Source: CAZOOR01 sp964581505 (GTDB lineage Bacteria > Bacteroidota > Ignavibacteria > Kapaibacteriales > UBA2268). From it: 24,717 nt of DNA. How positions within the stretch are numbered: the first letter of the stretch is position 1; each line of letters opens with the position of its first letter. The notes beneath the pieces were generated by a model. It was not told the origin of the DNA. It saw only the letters and a list, made by a program, of their open reading frames with translations, and made no database searches. The stretch lies in assembly GCA_964581505.1 (NCBI GenBank), contig CAZOOR010000041.1, positions 1 to 24,717 of the forward strand. The letters run 5' to 3'. This document shows, piece after piece, positions 17,608-24,717 of the stretch. A program made the position numbers and the translations under genes.

Positions 17608-18867
17608 TTATATCTCAAGAGATAATCCGATAATTTTCGAAAGCTCGCTTGTTAGCAATTCCCTGTTATATTTTGCAACAAATTCATCATTTGCTTGGGG
17701 CAATGTATCGCTCTGCCATAATTCGTAAAATGTTTTAATCGCATTTTCGATACTATTAACATCTTTTGGCTCAACAGCAATTGTCGCCCCCGATTCCAGA
17801 GCAGTCTTACGCATTATCCCGTCCGGCGAAGCAATTAATATCGGTTTTCTTGCACCAAAGTATTCGTACAGCTTACCCGGAGTGCGATGTGTGTCATTAA
17901 AAGTCAGCCATAGTACATCAGATTCCATCAAGTGTTTGACTGCTTCATTGTGCGGGACATATCCGGTAGTTATAACATTATTTTCCAGACCGGCTTTTTT
18001 AATTAATTTCAAATGGCTCTTGCGCATAACGCCTACAAAACGCAGTTGGATTTTATTCCGTGCCTGCGGATTCTTTTTTATGAAAGAAGCAACAGCTCGG
18101 AGAAAATGCTTGGGCGTTCTATCGTCTTGGAATACGCCGGAGTGCGTAAGAGTAAATTTATCTCTATCGGGTTTGACATCTGAATATTGATGGAAATCTT
18201 CCGGGTCAAAACCGTGAGGAATAATAGAAATATCCTGATGAGATATATATTTATATTTTTTCAATAATTTTTCTTTTTCCTGTCGCGTTATTACAACTAT
18301 ATGATTAGCATATTTCAGGATAGTATCCTCAAGCTTTAGGCTGTAATTCTTGTGAAAGGGCGTAGGATAATAATGGAATGGATTGTCCACCCAGCTATCC
18401 CTATAATCAATAATGAAAGGAATATCAAACTTTTTAGACAGTTCATAGGCAATTAAAAAATCGGTAAAAGGGGGAGCGGTTGCGATGATTGCCTGAATAT
18501 CATTCTGCTCAATCACTCTTTCGCCAAGTTTCACTGCCGCTTTTTTCCATCGAATTTTCGAATCGGGTTGAAAAATAAAATTAAGAACATATCTCCCGAT
18601 TTTTTGGACGAAGTATGACGGAAATTTTCTGAGCTTACTTTTCTTCTTGGATTTTGCCGCTGTCCTGTGTATTTGAATATCTCGTCCGTCAAAATCATCT
18701 ATCAATGAGCCATCAAAAGCATAGAAACTTTCCGGCGTTATTGTTAGTATATGCGGCGCCCAGCCGTATTCCGGCAAGTATTTTACGAACTTTGTAGTTC
18801 GCTGAACACCGCTCAGACCCATTGGTGGGAAATAATAAGAAATATATAAAATATTCCTTGTATCCAT
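17608..18867 (-). CDS. Glycosyltransferase family 4
   Basis: The 419-residue protein has the GT-B fold layout of family 4: an N-terminal domain starting ILYISYYFPPMGLSGVQR with the glycine-rich acceptor-side loop, and a C-terminal nucleotide-sugar domain with TLTHSGVFQDDRTP and the motif PGKLYEYFGARKPIL (about 340-355), whose glutamate contacts the sugar donor. No signal peptide or membrane segment is evident, so it acts at the cytoplasmic side. Sugar and acceptor cannot be told from sequence. It lies upstream of the Wzz-like and ligase genes on the same strand, though two gene-linked terminators lie between, so surface polysaccharide synthesis is likely but not proven. Confidence 0.88.
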   Translation of the reverse strand: MDTRNILYISYYFPPMGLSGVQRTTKFVKYLPEYGWAPHILTITPESFYAFDGSLIDDFDGRDIQIHRTAAKSKKKSKLRKFPSYFVQKIGRYVLNFIFQPDSKIRWKKAAVKLGERVIEQNDIQAIIATAPPFTDFLIAYELSKKFDIPFIIDYRDSWVDNPFHYYPTPFHKNYSLKLEDTILKYANHIVVITRQEKEKLLKKYKYISHQDISIIPHGFDPEDFHQYSDVKPDRDKFTLTHSGVFQDDRTPKHFLRAVASFIKKNPQARNKIQLRFVGVMRKSHLKLIKKAGLENNVITTGYVPHNEAVKHLMESDVLWLTFNDTHRTPGKLYEYFGARKPILIASPDGIMRKTALESGATIAVEPKDVNSIENAIKTFYELWQSDTLPQANDEFVAKYNRELLTSELSKIIGLSLEI

Positions 18868-18901
18868 TATTGTATATCCGTATTTCTCAACATCATCACA
18901 G

Positions 18902-18909
18902 CAAAATTA
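18902..18909 (-). promoter_or_regulatory. Candidate -7 box of the glycosyltransferase gene
   Basis: TAATTTTG on the minus strand matches TAnnTTTG and lies 34 bases before the start codon. The expected upstream TTG at 19-20 bases is missing (GGTG there), so this is a partial match only. Confidence 0.35.
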
Positions 18910-18986
18910 GTGAAATTTGAATTTAAAACACCTAATTGTGGAAAAATTTTTATTTTTTGATAAATTTATTTTTTTCAAACTATTAT

Positions 18987-19017
18987 TTTGTGAATTTGTA
19001 AAAAAATCGTAATTTTG
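18987..19017 (+). promoter_or_regulatory. Bacteroidota-type promoter of rplS
   Basis: TTTG (18987-18990), exactly 19 bases, then TAATTTTG (19010-19017) is a full match to the Bacteroidota vegetative consensus. The -7 box ends 27 bases before the rplS ATG. Confidence 0.65.
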
Positions 19018-19044
19018 TTGTTCTTATTATGCAAAGGTGAAAAA

Positions 19045-19425
19045 ATGAATAAACTTAATGTAATTGAAGAATTAGCAAAAGAACGTGCCATTGAAGCACG
19101 CAGGAAGAAAGACGGCGATAACTTTACGGAGATTCCCGACTTTAAAGCCGGCGATACTGTTATTGTTGCGGTGCGTGTTGTCGAAGGACAGAAGGAAAGA
19201 ATCCAGAACTTCAAGGGAATCGTCCTTGCAAAAAAAGGCGGCGGCATCAATCAGACTTTCAAAGTAAGAAAAATCTCGAATGGTATCGGGGTCGAAAGAG
19301 TATTTCCCGTCTATTCACCGATGATTCAGAAAATCGAAGTTTTACGTGTCGGCAAAGTTCGCAGAGCAAAACTTTACTATCTACGCGGTATGAGCGAGAA
19401 GAAAATCAGACAGAAACTGTCATAG
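19045..19425 (+). CDS. rplS: 50S ribosomal protein L19
   Basis: The 126-residue protein is a clear L19, with FKAGDTVIVAVRVVEG, RIQNFKGIVLAKKGGG, TFKVRKISNGIGVERVFP and the basic C-terminus KLYYLRGMSEKKIRQKL. L19 sits at the interface of the 30S and 50S subunits. I chose the ATG at 19045 because AAAGGTGA lies four bases upstream (19033-19040); a longer frame starting at 19015 has no support. It is alone here: rpsP, rimM and trmD, its common partners, are not adjacent. A strong promoter precedes it and a strong terminator follows. Confidence 0.97.
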   Translation: MNKLNVIEELAKERAIEARRKKDGDNFTEIPDFKAGDTVIVAVRVVEGQKERIQNFKGIVLAKKGGGINQTFKVRKISNGIGVERVFPVYSPMIQKIEVLRVGKVRRAKLYYLRGMSEKKIRQKLS

Positions 19426-19508
19426 TTTTTTTGCCGTACAGAATATTACATCACGTAAACCGCTATTAATTTTTAAATATTAGCGATTTATTAAAGAGTA
19501 GAAAATAT

Positions 19509-19538
19509 CAAAAAGCAGTCTTCGGACTGCTTTTTTTG
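19509..19538 (+). terminator. Bidirectional terminator between rplS and the convergent 19560 gene
   Basis: AAAAAGCAGTC (19510-19520), TTCG loop, GACTGCTTTTTTT (19525-19537) is a perfect hairpin with A and T tracts on both sides, serving the two converging genes. Confidence 0.92.
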
Positions 19539-19559
19539 TCTATCCCCCTCCCTTCACTC

Positions 19560-20489
19560 TTAAAATACTAATTTCAATCCAATGGAAAAGGAATACACAT
19601 TGAGCGGTGCATTTGAGGGAAACGGAACGAACATATTATTCCGCCGAAGTTCGTATAGTAGGAAGGATATAGAATTTTTTAGTACGAAATTAGCTATTGG
19701 GAATAACACTGGTTCTGCTTTTAACAGATGTTCGCCAAAAGCATCAAGTGTTCTTTGCATTAGCAGTTCTGCAAAAATGCCCGGAAACCATTTGAAAAAA
19801 TTGAATGACGGCATTGTAATACTTTTGCTATACTCAACATTTAGATATAAATCTGTAAATGTTTCTATATTGACAGATGCAACAAAACCATTCACAAATT
19901 TGTACTCTTCGTCATAGATATTTAGCACTTTTTGATTATTAGAATTAAGAGATGGTAACTCAATATCAGAACGCGCCCAACCCAAGAATGAAGTATGATT
20001 GAAAGCAAAATGTCGCCGCTTGAATATATAACCCCAGCCGTTAGTATATCCTGCAACAAAACGCCAAATATCAACGGTATTACCGTCCTGCTTCCAATCC
20101 TTCGGGTGGAAATGTGAAGTGATATTTTCAATTGCGATATATTCACCTGCATTGTAAAATCTATCTTCGACCGGCATATATGGATTAATGCGGCTAAATC
20201 CATATTTAAATTGCAATGGATAAACAGGTGCAAAATGCTCATCGCAGGTTTCAGGCTGAATATATGGTATTCCGTTTCCCCAATCGGCTTCGATAAAGTT
20301 TCTGTTTTTTACTTCTTTTGGATATTTATAGAGTTTATATAATAAATCTGTGAGTGTGGGGGCATCTGAAAAAGCGGCTTCGTCATCATCTGGCTGAGCC
20401 GCAATATTGCCGACAAACAGCAACACAAACAATATGTATAGAAATTTCTTTATATTCTTATCCGTTTCTTCCTTATTTTTATATCGCAT
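19560..20489 (-). CDS. Secreted protein of unknown function, possible outer-membrane barrel
   Basis: I do not recognise this 309-residue protein. It has a signal peptide after a charged N-terminus (hydrophobic core about residues 16-30, cleavage near AAQ). The mature part contains many alternating hydrophobic/aromatic strands (WRFVAGYTNGWGYIF, FVASVNIETFTDLYLNVEY) and finishes with VYSFSIGLKLVF, the kind of terminal strand with final aromatic residue that outer-membrane barrels use for BAM recognition. The region at about 225-255 (FFKWFPGIFAELLMQRTLDAF) could be an amphipathic helix. It converges on rplS and is divergent from the restriction-modification cassette, 57 bases away. Barrel assignment is inferred from strand pattern only. 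Confidence 0.7.
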   Translation of the reverse strand: MRYKNKEETDKNIKKFLYILFVLLFVGNIAAQPDDDEAAFSDAPTLTDLLYKLYKYPKEVKNRNFIEADWGNGIPYIQPETCDEHFAPVYPLQFKYGFSRINPYMPVEDRFYNAGEYIAIENITSHFHPKDWKQDGNTVDIWRFVAGYTNGWGYIFKRRHFAFNHTSFLGWARSDIELPSLNSNNQKVLNIYDEEYKFVNGFVASVNIETFTDLYLNVEYSKSITMPSFNFFKWFPGIFAELLMQRTLDAFGEHLLKAEPVLFPIANFVLKNSISFLLYELRRNNMFVPFPSNAPLNVYSFSIGLKLVF

Positions 20490-20546
20490 TTGTAGGGAAT
20501 TTATTATTTTACAGTTTAATATTTATTCAATTTATTTAAAAGAAAA

Positions 20547-21347
20547 ATGAATTTCAATGATTTGGATTTGGAAAACTGGAAGAATCTGGATATTAATGTA
20601 GATAGCCTATGGCTGATTAATGAACGTGACAAATCCGGCAAGCATTCAAATCTGTATCATGGTAATTTTATACCGCAAATACCTAATCAATTAATTAGAA
20701 GATTTACCAAGGAAGGTGAGACTGTTTTAGATATGTTTCTTGGTAGCGGGACAACTTTATTCGAATGCGAGAGACTAAACAGAAATTTTATAGGATTTGA
20801 TATAAATCAAGAAATTCTGAACTATGTCGGAACAAAAATGGAAAAACCTACTTTTTTCCCAATTAATTATTATATTGAAAATTGTGATGTAAGCAATACT
20901 GATATGTTTAATAATAAAATCAAGACAGCGTTTAATGAATTAAATATACAAAGTATTGATTTTGCAATTTTTCACCCGCCATATATGGATATAGTAAAAT
21001 TTTCAGATAGAAAAGAAGACTTATCGAATATATCAGATTTATCAATTTTTTTAAAAAAATTCAATATTGTTATAGCAAATGGAATTCATTATCTAAAAAA
21101 TAATAGGTATTTTGCTGTGGTAATAGGAGATGTTTATAAAAATGGTGAGGTAATACCACTGGCATTTCATGTATCAGATATTATTAGAAAAAATTTTAAA
21201 GTTAAATTGAAAGGAATAATTGTTAAAAATATAGAAGGCAACAGAGGTAAACTAGGTGAGGGAGGAATTTGGAGATACAGAGCTTTAAAAAGTGATTATT
21301 ATATTTTCAAACACGAGTATATTTTTGTATTTAAAAAAGGTTATTGA
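20547..21347 (+). CDS. Site-specific DNA amino-methyltransferase with HPPY motif (TRM11-like, permuted)
   Basis: The 266-residue protein has a SAM-binding motif DMFLGSGTT (62-70) followed by FIGFDIN, and a catalytic HPPY (143-146) in FAIFHPPYMDIVKFSD. Proteins with HPPY in this setting are often labelled TRM11-family DNA methyltransferases. The motif I wording is that of beta-class enzymes, yet it precedes the catalytic motif, so the order is permuted. Methylation at N4 of cytosine or N6 of adenine cannot be decided by eye. It is the first gene of a cassette with a candidate nuclease one base later and a D12 methyltransferase, so it probably protects host DNA from that nuclease. The gene is AT-rich relative to its neighbours rplS and hydF. 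Confidence 0.82.
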   Translation: MNFNDLDLENWKNLDINVDSLWLINERDKSGKHSNLYHGNFIPQIPNQLIRRFTKEGETVLDMFLGSGTTLFECERLNRNFIGFDINQEILNYVGTKMEKPTFFPINYYIENCDVSNTDMFNNKIKTAFNELNIQSIDFAIFHPPYMDIVKFSDRKEDLSNISDLSIFLKKFNIVIANGIHYLKNNRYFAVVIGDVYKNGEVIPLAFHVSDIIRKNFKVKLKGIIVKNIEGNRGKLGEGGIWRYRALKSDYYIFKHEYIFVFKKGY

Positions 21348-21348
21348 T

Positions 21349-22248
21349 ATGAATATAAAGAAGAATATGTCAGAAGATATAGCGAAAAAAATAATAGGGA
21401 AAAAGGAAAATGCCGAATTATTTCTTTTAGCATTGGCAAAGAATAAAGATATCAAACTAAAAACAAAAACTGTCAAAAAGGGAAAAAATAAAGGGGAAAT
21501 TCGGTTAGATTATTCAACAACAAAAGATTTGTGGAATAAAATAGTTTCTGAGTGGGATTATAAGGAAGCAATTGACATAATAAGAAGATTATTCCAAACA
21601 ACTTCTAAGTATAAAAATGGCAAAGATGCCGACAAAGCAATGGGAATTTTACTAAAAGAATGGCAAAATTTGAAATTAGGTAATATCGAATGGCCATTTT
21701 CACAAGGAGCATTTGATGATTTTGTTCAACGAATAAATACAGAAAACACAAATGGTTTAATAAAAGATGAAAAAGTTAAAATAGCGGCTGTTAAATATAG
21801 AAGAATAAAAGAAATTAACACTGTAAGAAACGATTATATCGAAACATTAATTTTTGAAAAAAATGAAAATGTCATACCAACATTAAGCCATAGAAGAGGG
21901 GTTGATTTTTTCATTGACGGCGAATCTTTTGACCAAAAAGTATCTAAGAGTCCAACAAACGAATTTAAAAGAAAATATAAAAAGAAATGGAGAGAATATG
22001 CAATAAATCATCCCGAAACTGTTGCAGAATATTTATATAAATATCAAGATGAAGGTAGATTTGGAGCAGATTCCCGACTATTAATTGTGTATATTGATGA
22101 AGACGTTTCTGTTGATGTCATAAAGAATAAAATTGATAATTTTGATTTAAATAAACCGATTGAGATTTCATTTTCATATAAACACAAATTACAGGGTGAG
22201 AAAACTTATAAGGTTTCTTGCTTCATTATTTTGCTACATAAGGATTGA
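21349..22248 (+). CDS. Candidate type II restriction endonuclease (PD-(D/E)xK-like)
   Basis: The 299-residue protein matches no family I can name. It lies between two DNA methyltransferase genes, one base after the first and three before the second. Its middle holds HRRGVDFFIDGESFDQKVSK: Asp186 and Asp195-Gln-Lys197 fit a PD-(D/E)xK catalytic site, and Glu165 in a preceding helix could complete it. The first 110 residues are Lys-rich and could bind DNA. The ATG at 21349 was chosen because AAGG lies eight bases upstream and it begins just after the previous stop; an in-frame upstream ATG at 21292 lies inside the methyltransferase gene. The nuclease call rests on context and one motif. Confidence 0.68.
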   Translation: MNIKKNMSEDIAKKIIGKKENAELFLLALAKNKDIKLKTKTVKKGKNKGEIRLDYSTTKDLWNKIVSEWDYKEAIDIIRRLFQTTSKYKNGKDADKAMGILLKEWQNLKLGNIEWPFSQGAFDDFVQRINTENTNGLIKDEKVKIAAVKYRRIKEINTVRNDYIETLIFEKNENVIPTLSHRRGVDFFIDGESFDQKVSKSPTNEFKRKYKKKWREYAINHPETVAEYLYKYQDEGRFGADSRLLIVYIDEDVSVDVIKNKIDNFDLNKPIEISFSYKHKLQGEKTYKVSCFIILLHKD

Positions 22249-22251
22249 GAA

Positions 22252-23253
22252 ATGAATTATATAGGCTCAAAATTCAAATTGTCGGATTTCATCAAATCAA
22301 CTATTCATTCCGTTGTTGGCAATGATTTGTCGGACAAAGTTTTCTGCGATATTTTTGCCGGTACCGGAATAATTGGCAGAAAATTTAAAAGCGATGTTAG
22401 AACTGTGATTGCTAATGATTCGGAATATTATAGCTATGTATTAAATAAACATTATATTGAAAATCATCAACCTATACCTAATAAAGAAAAATATATTGAT
22501 ATATTAAATAATATAGAACCTATCGAAGGATTTATCTATAATAATTATTGTTACGGAAGTGGTAGTAACAGACAGTATTTTTCCGATAATAATGGAAAAA
22601 AAATTGATGCAATAAGAAAACAAATTGAGACTTGGAAAACAAACAATGAAATAATTGACAGCATTTATTTCTATTTGCTAACCGGTTTGTTGGAAGCGGC
22701 GGATAAAGTTGCTAATACTGCTTCGGTTTACGGTGCATTTTTAAAACATTTGAAAAAGACCGCCCAAAAGGAAATAGTAATTAAACCAGCCGAATTAATT
22801 ATTAACAATAATGAACACAAGGTGTTCAATATTGATAGCAATATATTAATCAAACAAATTAAAGGCGATATTCTATATCTCGACCCACCCTACAATGCTC
22901 GTCAGTATGGAGCAAATTATCATTTATTAAATACTATTGCAAAATATGATGTTTTTGAACCAAGAGGAAAAACCGGCTTGCGTGATTACGAAAAATCATT
23001 ATATTGTAGTAAAACATCTGTTGCTAATGTCTTTGAGGATTTGATAAAACACGCCGATTTCAATTTTATTTTTTTAAGTTATAATAATGAGGGCTTAATG
23101 TCCGTTAATCAAGTCCGAACTATTATGTCAAAATATGGAAAGTATGATTTAATGTCTGTCAAGTATAACAGATTTAGAGCCGACAAGGAAGAAAACAGAA
23201 AGCACAAAGCTAGTAAAACCGAAGAATTTCTACATATACTTGAAAAGCATTAA
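22252..23253 (+). CDS. D12-class N6-adenine DNA methyltransferase
   Basis: The 333-residue protein has the D12 (Dam/FokI-like) layout: motif X NYIGSK (2-7), motif I DIFAGTG (33-39) and the catalytic DPPY (211-214) followed by NARQYGANYH, which resembles the FokI methylase type more than E. coli Dam. It would transfer a methyl group to N6 of adenine in a specific site. AAGGA before the ATG overlaps the end of the nuclease gene, and only three bases separate the two. As second methyltransferase of the cassette it may modify the other strand of an asymmetric site. Length is normal and no motif is missing. Confidence 0.9.
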   Translation: MNYIGSKFKLSDFIKSTIHSVVGNDLSDKVFCDIFAGTGIIGRKFKSDVRTVIANDSEYYSYVLNKHYIENHQPIPNKEKYIDILNNIEPIEGFIYNNYCYGSGSNRQYFSDNNGKKIDAIRKQIETWKTNNEIIDSIYFYLLTGLLEAADKVANTASVYGAFLKHLKKTAQKEIVIKPAELIINNNEHKVFNIDSNILIKQIKGDILYLDPPYNARQYGANYHLLNTIAKYDVFEPRGKTGLRDYEKSLYCSKTSVANVFEDLIKHADFNFIFLSYNNEGLMSVNQVRTIMSKYGKYDLMSVKYNRFRADKEENRKHKASKTEEFLHILEKH

Positions 23254-23266
23254 CTATTAATTATTT

Positions 23267-24514
23267 ATGGAAACAACACCAAAATCATTGCGTTTACAGG
23301 TGGGACTGTTCGGCAGGACTAATGTCGGCAAGTCTTCTGTTATGAATTTAATAGCAGGGCAAGATGTTGCCTTGATTTCTCCCGTTCCGGGTACAACTAC
23401 CGATGTCGTTGAAAAACCGATTGAGTTATTGCCACTTGGTCCCGTTACACTCCTTGATACTGCGGGTCTTGACGATGTCTCGGATCTTGCCGAAGGTAGA
23501 ATTGAGCGTGCATTGCGAATCCTCGACCGTGCGGAAATTGTTTTGCTTATAGTCGAACCAAATACTTGGACGGAATACGAAGAACGCATTATTAAGGAGA
23601 GCAAGCAGAGAAAAATTCCTTTTATCATCATTGTTAACAAAATTGATTTACAAACACCCGATGCTCCATTCAAAAATGATTTAGATGATAGGGCAAATTA
23701 TATAATCTATTTATCCGCTATTCATCAGGAAAAAAGAGATGAATATCTCACTAAACTAAAAGACGCCTTGATTGCACTTGCTCCGCAGAACTATATCAAA
23801 CCACTCCCGCTAATCGGTGATTTAATTCCCGAGGGCGGACTTGTAGTAATGATTATGCCCATTGACAAAGAAGCACCGAAGGGACGCTTAATCCTGCCAC
23901 AGGTGCAGGCTGTCCGCGACGTACTGGATAATAATGCGATTACTGTTGTTACAAAAGAAACGGAATATCCGCTTGTACTGCCGCTTTTAAAAAGGAAGCC
24001 CGATTTGGTTGTTTGCGATTCCCAGGTTGTACATCTTATGATGGAGCAAACGCCGCCCGACATTATGACAACTACTTTTTCAATACTTTTTTCGCGTTTT
24101 AAGGGCGACCTGTTAGAAGAAGTAAAAGGTGCGGCGGCGATAGCACAATTGCGAGACGGAGACAAAGTGCTGATAGCAGAGGCATGCAGTCATCATGCAA
24201 ACGAAGACGACATCGGCAGAGTGAAAATTCCCCGTTGGGTGCGGCAGTTCACAAATGCCGACATTCAAATTGAACATGCACAAGGTCGCGACTTCCCCGA
24301 TAATTTGAACGAATATAGCGTAGTTATTCATTGTGGCGCCTGTATGCTGACACGTAATGAAAAACTTGTACGCATTGATAAATGCAAACGTGCGGACATG
24401 CCAATTACAAATTACGGCTTGACAATTTCGCTAACGCAGGGAGTTCTGGAGCGTGCATTATCGCCTTTCCCCGAAGCTCTCGAAGCATTCAGAAATTGGA
24501 AAAGAGAAGATTAG
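23267..24514 (+). CDS. hydF: [FeFe]-hydrogenase maturation GTPase HydF
   Basis: The 415-residue protein has an N-terminal GTPase domain with G1 GRTNVGKS (16-23), PGTTTD, G3 DTAGLDD and G4 NKID (124-127), a middle dimerisation domain, and a C-terminal cluster-binding domain with CSH (Cys307, His309) and HCGAC (355-359), matching the HydF ligand pattern CxH...HCxxC. HydF is the scaffold on which HydE and HydG build the 2Fe subcluster before transfer to the [FeFe] hydrogenase. All ligands are present, so it should be functional. hydE, hydG and the hydrogenase are not in the window. It begins 13 bases after the D12 methyltransferase stop with no visible promoter, but its base composition looks like core genes, not the cassette. 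Confidence 0.95.
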   Translation: METTPKSLRLQVGLFGRTNVGKSSVMNLIAGQDVALISPVPGTTTDVVEKPIELLPLGPVTLLDTAGLDDVSDLAEGRIERALRILDRAEIVLLIVEPNTWTEYEERIIKESKQRKIPFIIIVNKIDLQTPDAPFKNDLDDRANYIIYLSAIHQEKRDEYLTKLKDALIALAPQNYIKPLPLIGDLIPEGGLVVMIMPIDKEAPKGRLILPQVQAVRDVLDNNAITVVTKETEYPLVLPLLKRKPDLVVCDSQVVHLMMEQTPPDIMTTTFSILFSRFKGDLLEEVKGAAAIAQLRDGDKVLIAEACSHHANEDDIGRVKIPRWVRQFTNADIQIEHAQGRDFPDNLNEYSVVIHCGACMLTRNEKLVRIDKCKRADMPITNYGLTISLTQGVLERALSPFPEALEAFRNWKRED

Positions 24515-24539
24515 AACTAATTAGGCAAATACGAAATCT

Positions 24540-24567
24540 AAAACCGCACCCTTCAGGGTGCAGTTTT
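24540..24567 (+). terminator. Bidirectional terminator after hydF
   Basis: AAAACcGCACCC (24540-24551), TTCA loop, GGGTGCaGTTTT (24556-24567) forms a long stem with one C-A mismatch. It lies 25 bases after hydF and between it and the converging gene at the right edge. Confidence 0.82.
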
Positions 24568-24610
24568 GTGTTCGGCTGTTCCCCTGTTCCCCGACCCCTG
24601 AATCCTAACT

Positions 24611-24717
24611 CTACATTTTCACAAACTTATACATCTTGCCACCCACACGGACAAAATACACGCCCGCCGACAAGTCCGACACATCAAGCCGAATATGTCC
24701 CCCTTCGGAGGGGGTGC
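24611..24717 (-). CDS. C-terminal end of a T9SS cargo protein (sorting domain), truncated
   Basis: Only the last 34 codons are in the window; the gene enters from the right edge and stops with TAG at 24613-24611. The tail reads HIRLDVSDLSAGVYFVRVGG then KMYKFVKM, a typical type A T9SS C-terminal sorting domain: VSDLSAGVYFVRV beta-strand, glycine turn, and a final KFVK-like strand. Such tails direct secretion through the outer membrane and are removed by PorU, which is encoded in this window. The identity of the cargo cannot be told. The first visible codons (TPSEGG) are encoded by a GC-rich palindrome. Confidence 0.85.
   Translation of the reverse strand, partial: TPSEGGHIRLDVSDLSAGVYFVRVGGKMYKFVKM
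24699..24714. repeat. GC-rich palindrome inside the T9SS sorting-domain gene
   Basis: CCCCCTTCGGAGGGGG forms a hairpin of six base pairs with a four-base loop. It lies in the coding sequence just before the conserved VSDLSAGVYF segment and encodes part of PSEGG on the minus strand. It is far more GC-rich than its surroundings. Confidence 0.75.

Noticed and set aside
1..24717. CRISPR arrays, insertion sequences, phage genes and toxin-antitoxin pairs
   Set aside because: No regularly spaced repeats, transposase or integrase motifs, or paired small toxin-like genes were seen on either strand.

Overview
The window looks like a chromosomal segment of a bacterium from the Bacteroidota (FCB) side of the tree. 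The reasons are a PorU-PorV pair of the type IX secretion system (T9SS), T9SS-type C-terminal sorting domains, and Bacteroidota-style promoters (TTG or TTTG, a 19-20 base spacer, then TAnnTTTG) in front of rplS, tRNA-Gly and the PBP2 gene. The flavour of the C-terminal domains and the lone hydF would fit Kapabacteria/Ignavibacteria-like lineages, but that finer placement is a guess.

Layout, left to right. 1-630 is the 3' part of a type I restriction specificity gene (hsdS) on the + strand, ending a clearly AT-rich block. 780-2575 (minus) is a three-gene unit: a small His-rich NifX/NifB-type (PF02579) protein, then FetA and FetB, an ABC-type metal exporter. 2764-7983 (minus) holds porU then porV. 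A tRNA-Gly(GCC) with its own promoter and terminator sits at 8332-8403. From 18867 down to 8563 (minus) runs a long series: a family 4 glycosyltransferase, an FN3 lipoprotein, a Lys/Thr-rich secreted protein, a Wzz-like chain-length protein, an O-antigen ligase/polymerase, PBP2 (mrdA), uvrB and lipB. rplS (L19) lies on the + strand at 19045. An unrecognised secreted, probably outer-membrane, protein is at 19560-20489 (minus). A + strand, AT-rich restriction-modification cassette fills 20547-23253: a permuted amino-methyltransferase, a candidate PD-(D/E)xK nuclease and a D12-class adenine methyltransferase. It is followed 13 bases later by hydF, the [FeFe]-hydrogenase maturation GTPase/scaffold. 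The right edge cuts into the C-terminal sorting domain of a T9SS cargo protein on the minus strand.

How the parts fit. PorU and PorV would act together at the outer membrane, PorV shuttling cargo and PorU cleaving the C-terminal signal of proteins such as the one truncated at the right edge. The glycosyltransferase, Wzz-like and ligase genes form a surface polysaccharide group next to PBP2. Two separate restriction-modification loci within 25 kb, both AT-rich compared with the core genes, suggest horizontally acquired defence. I saw no CRISPR array, transposase, phage gene or rRNA.
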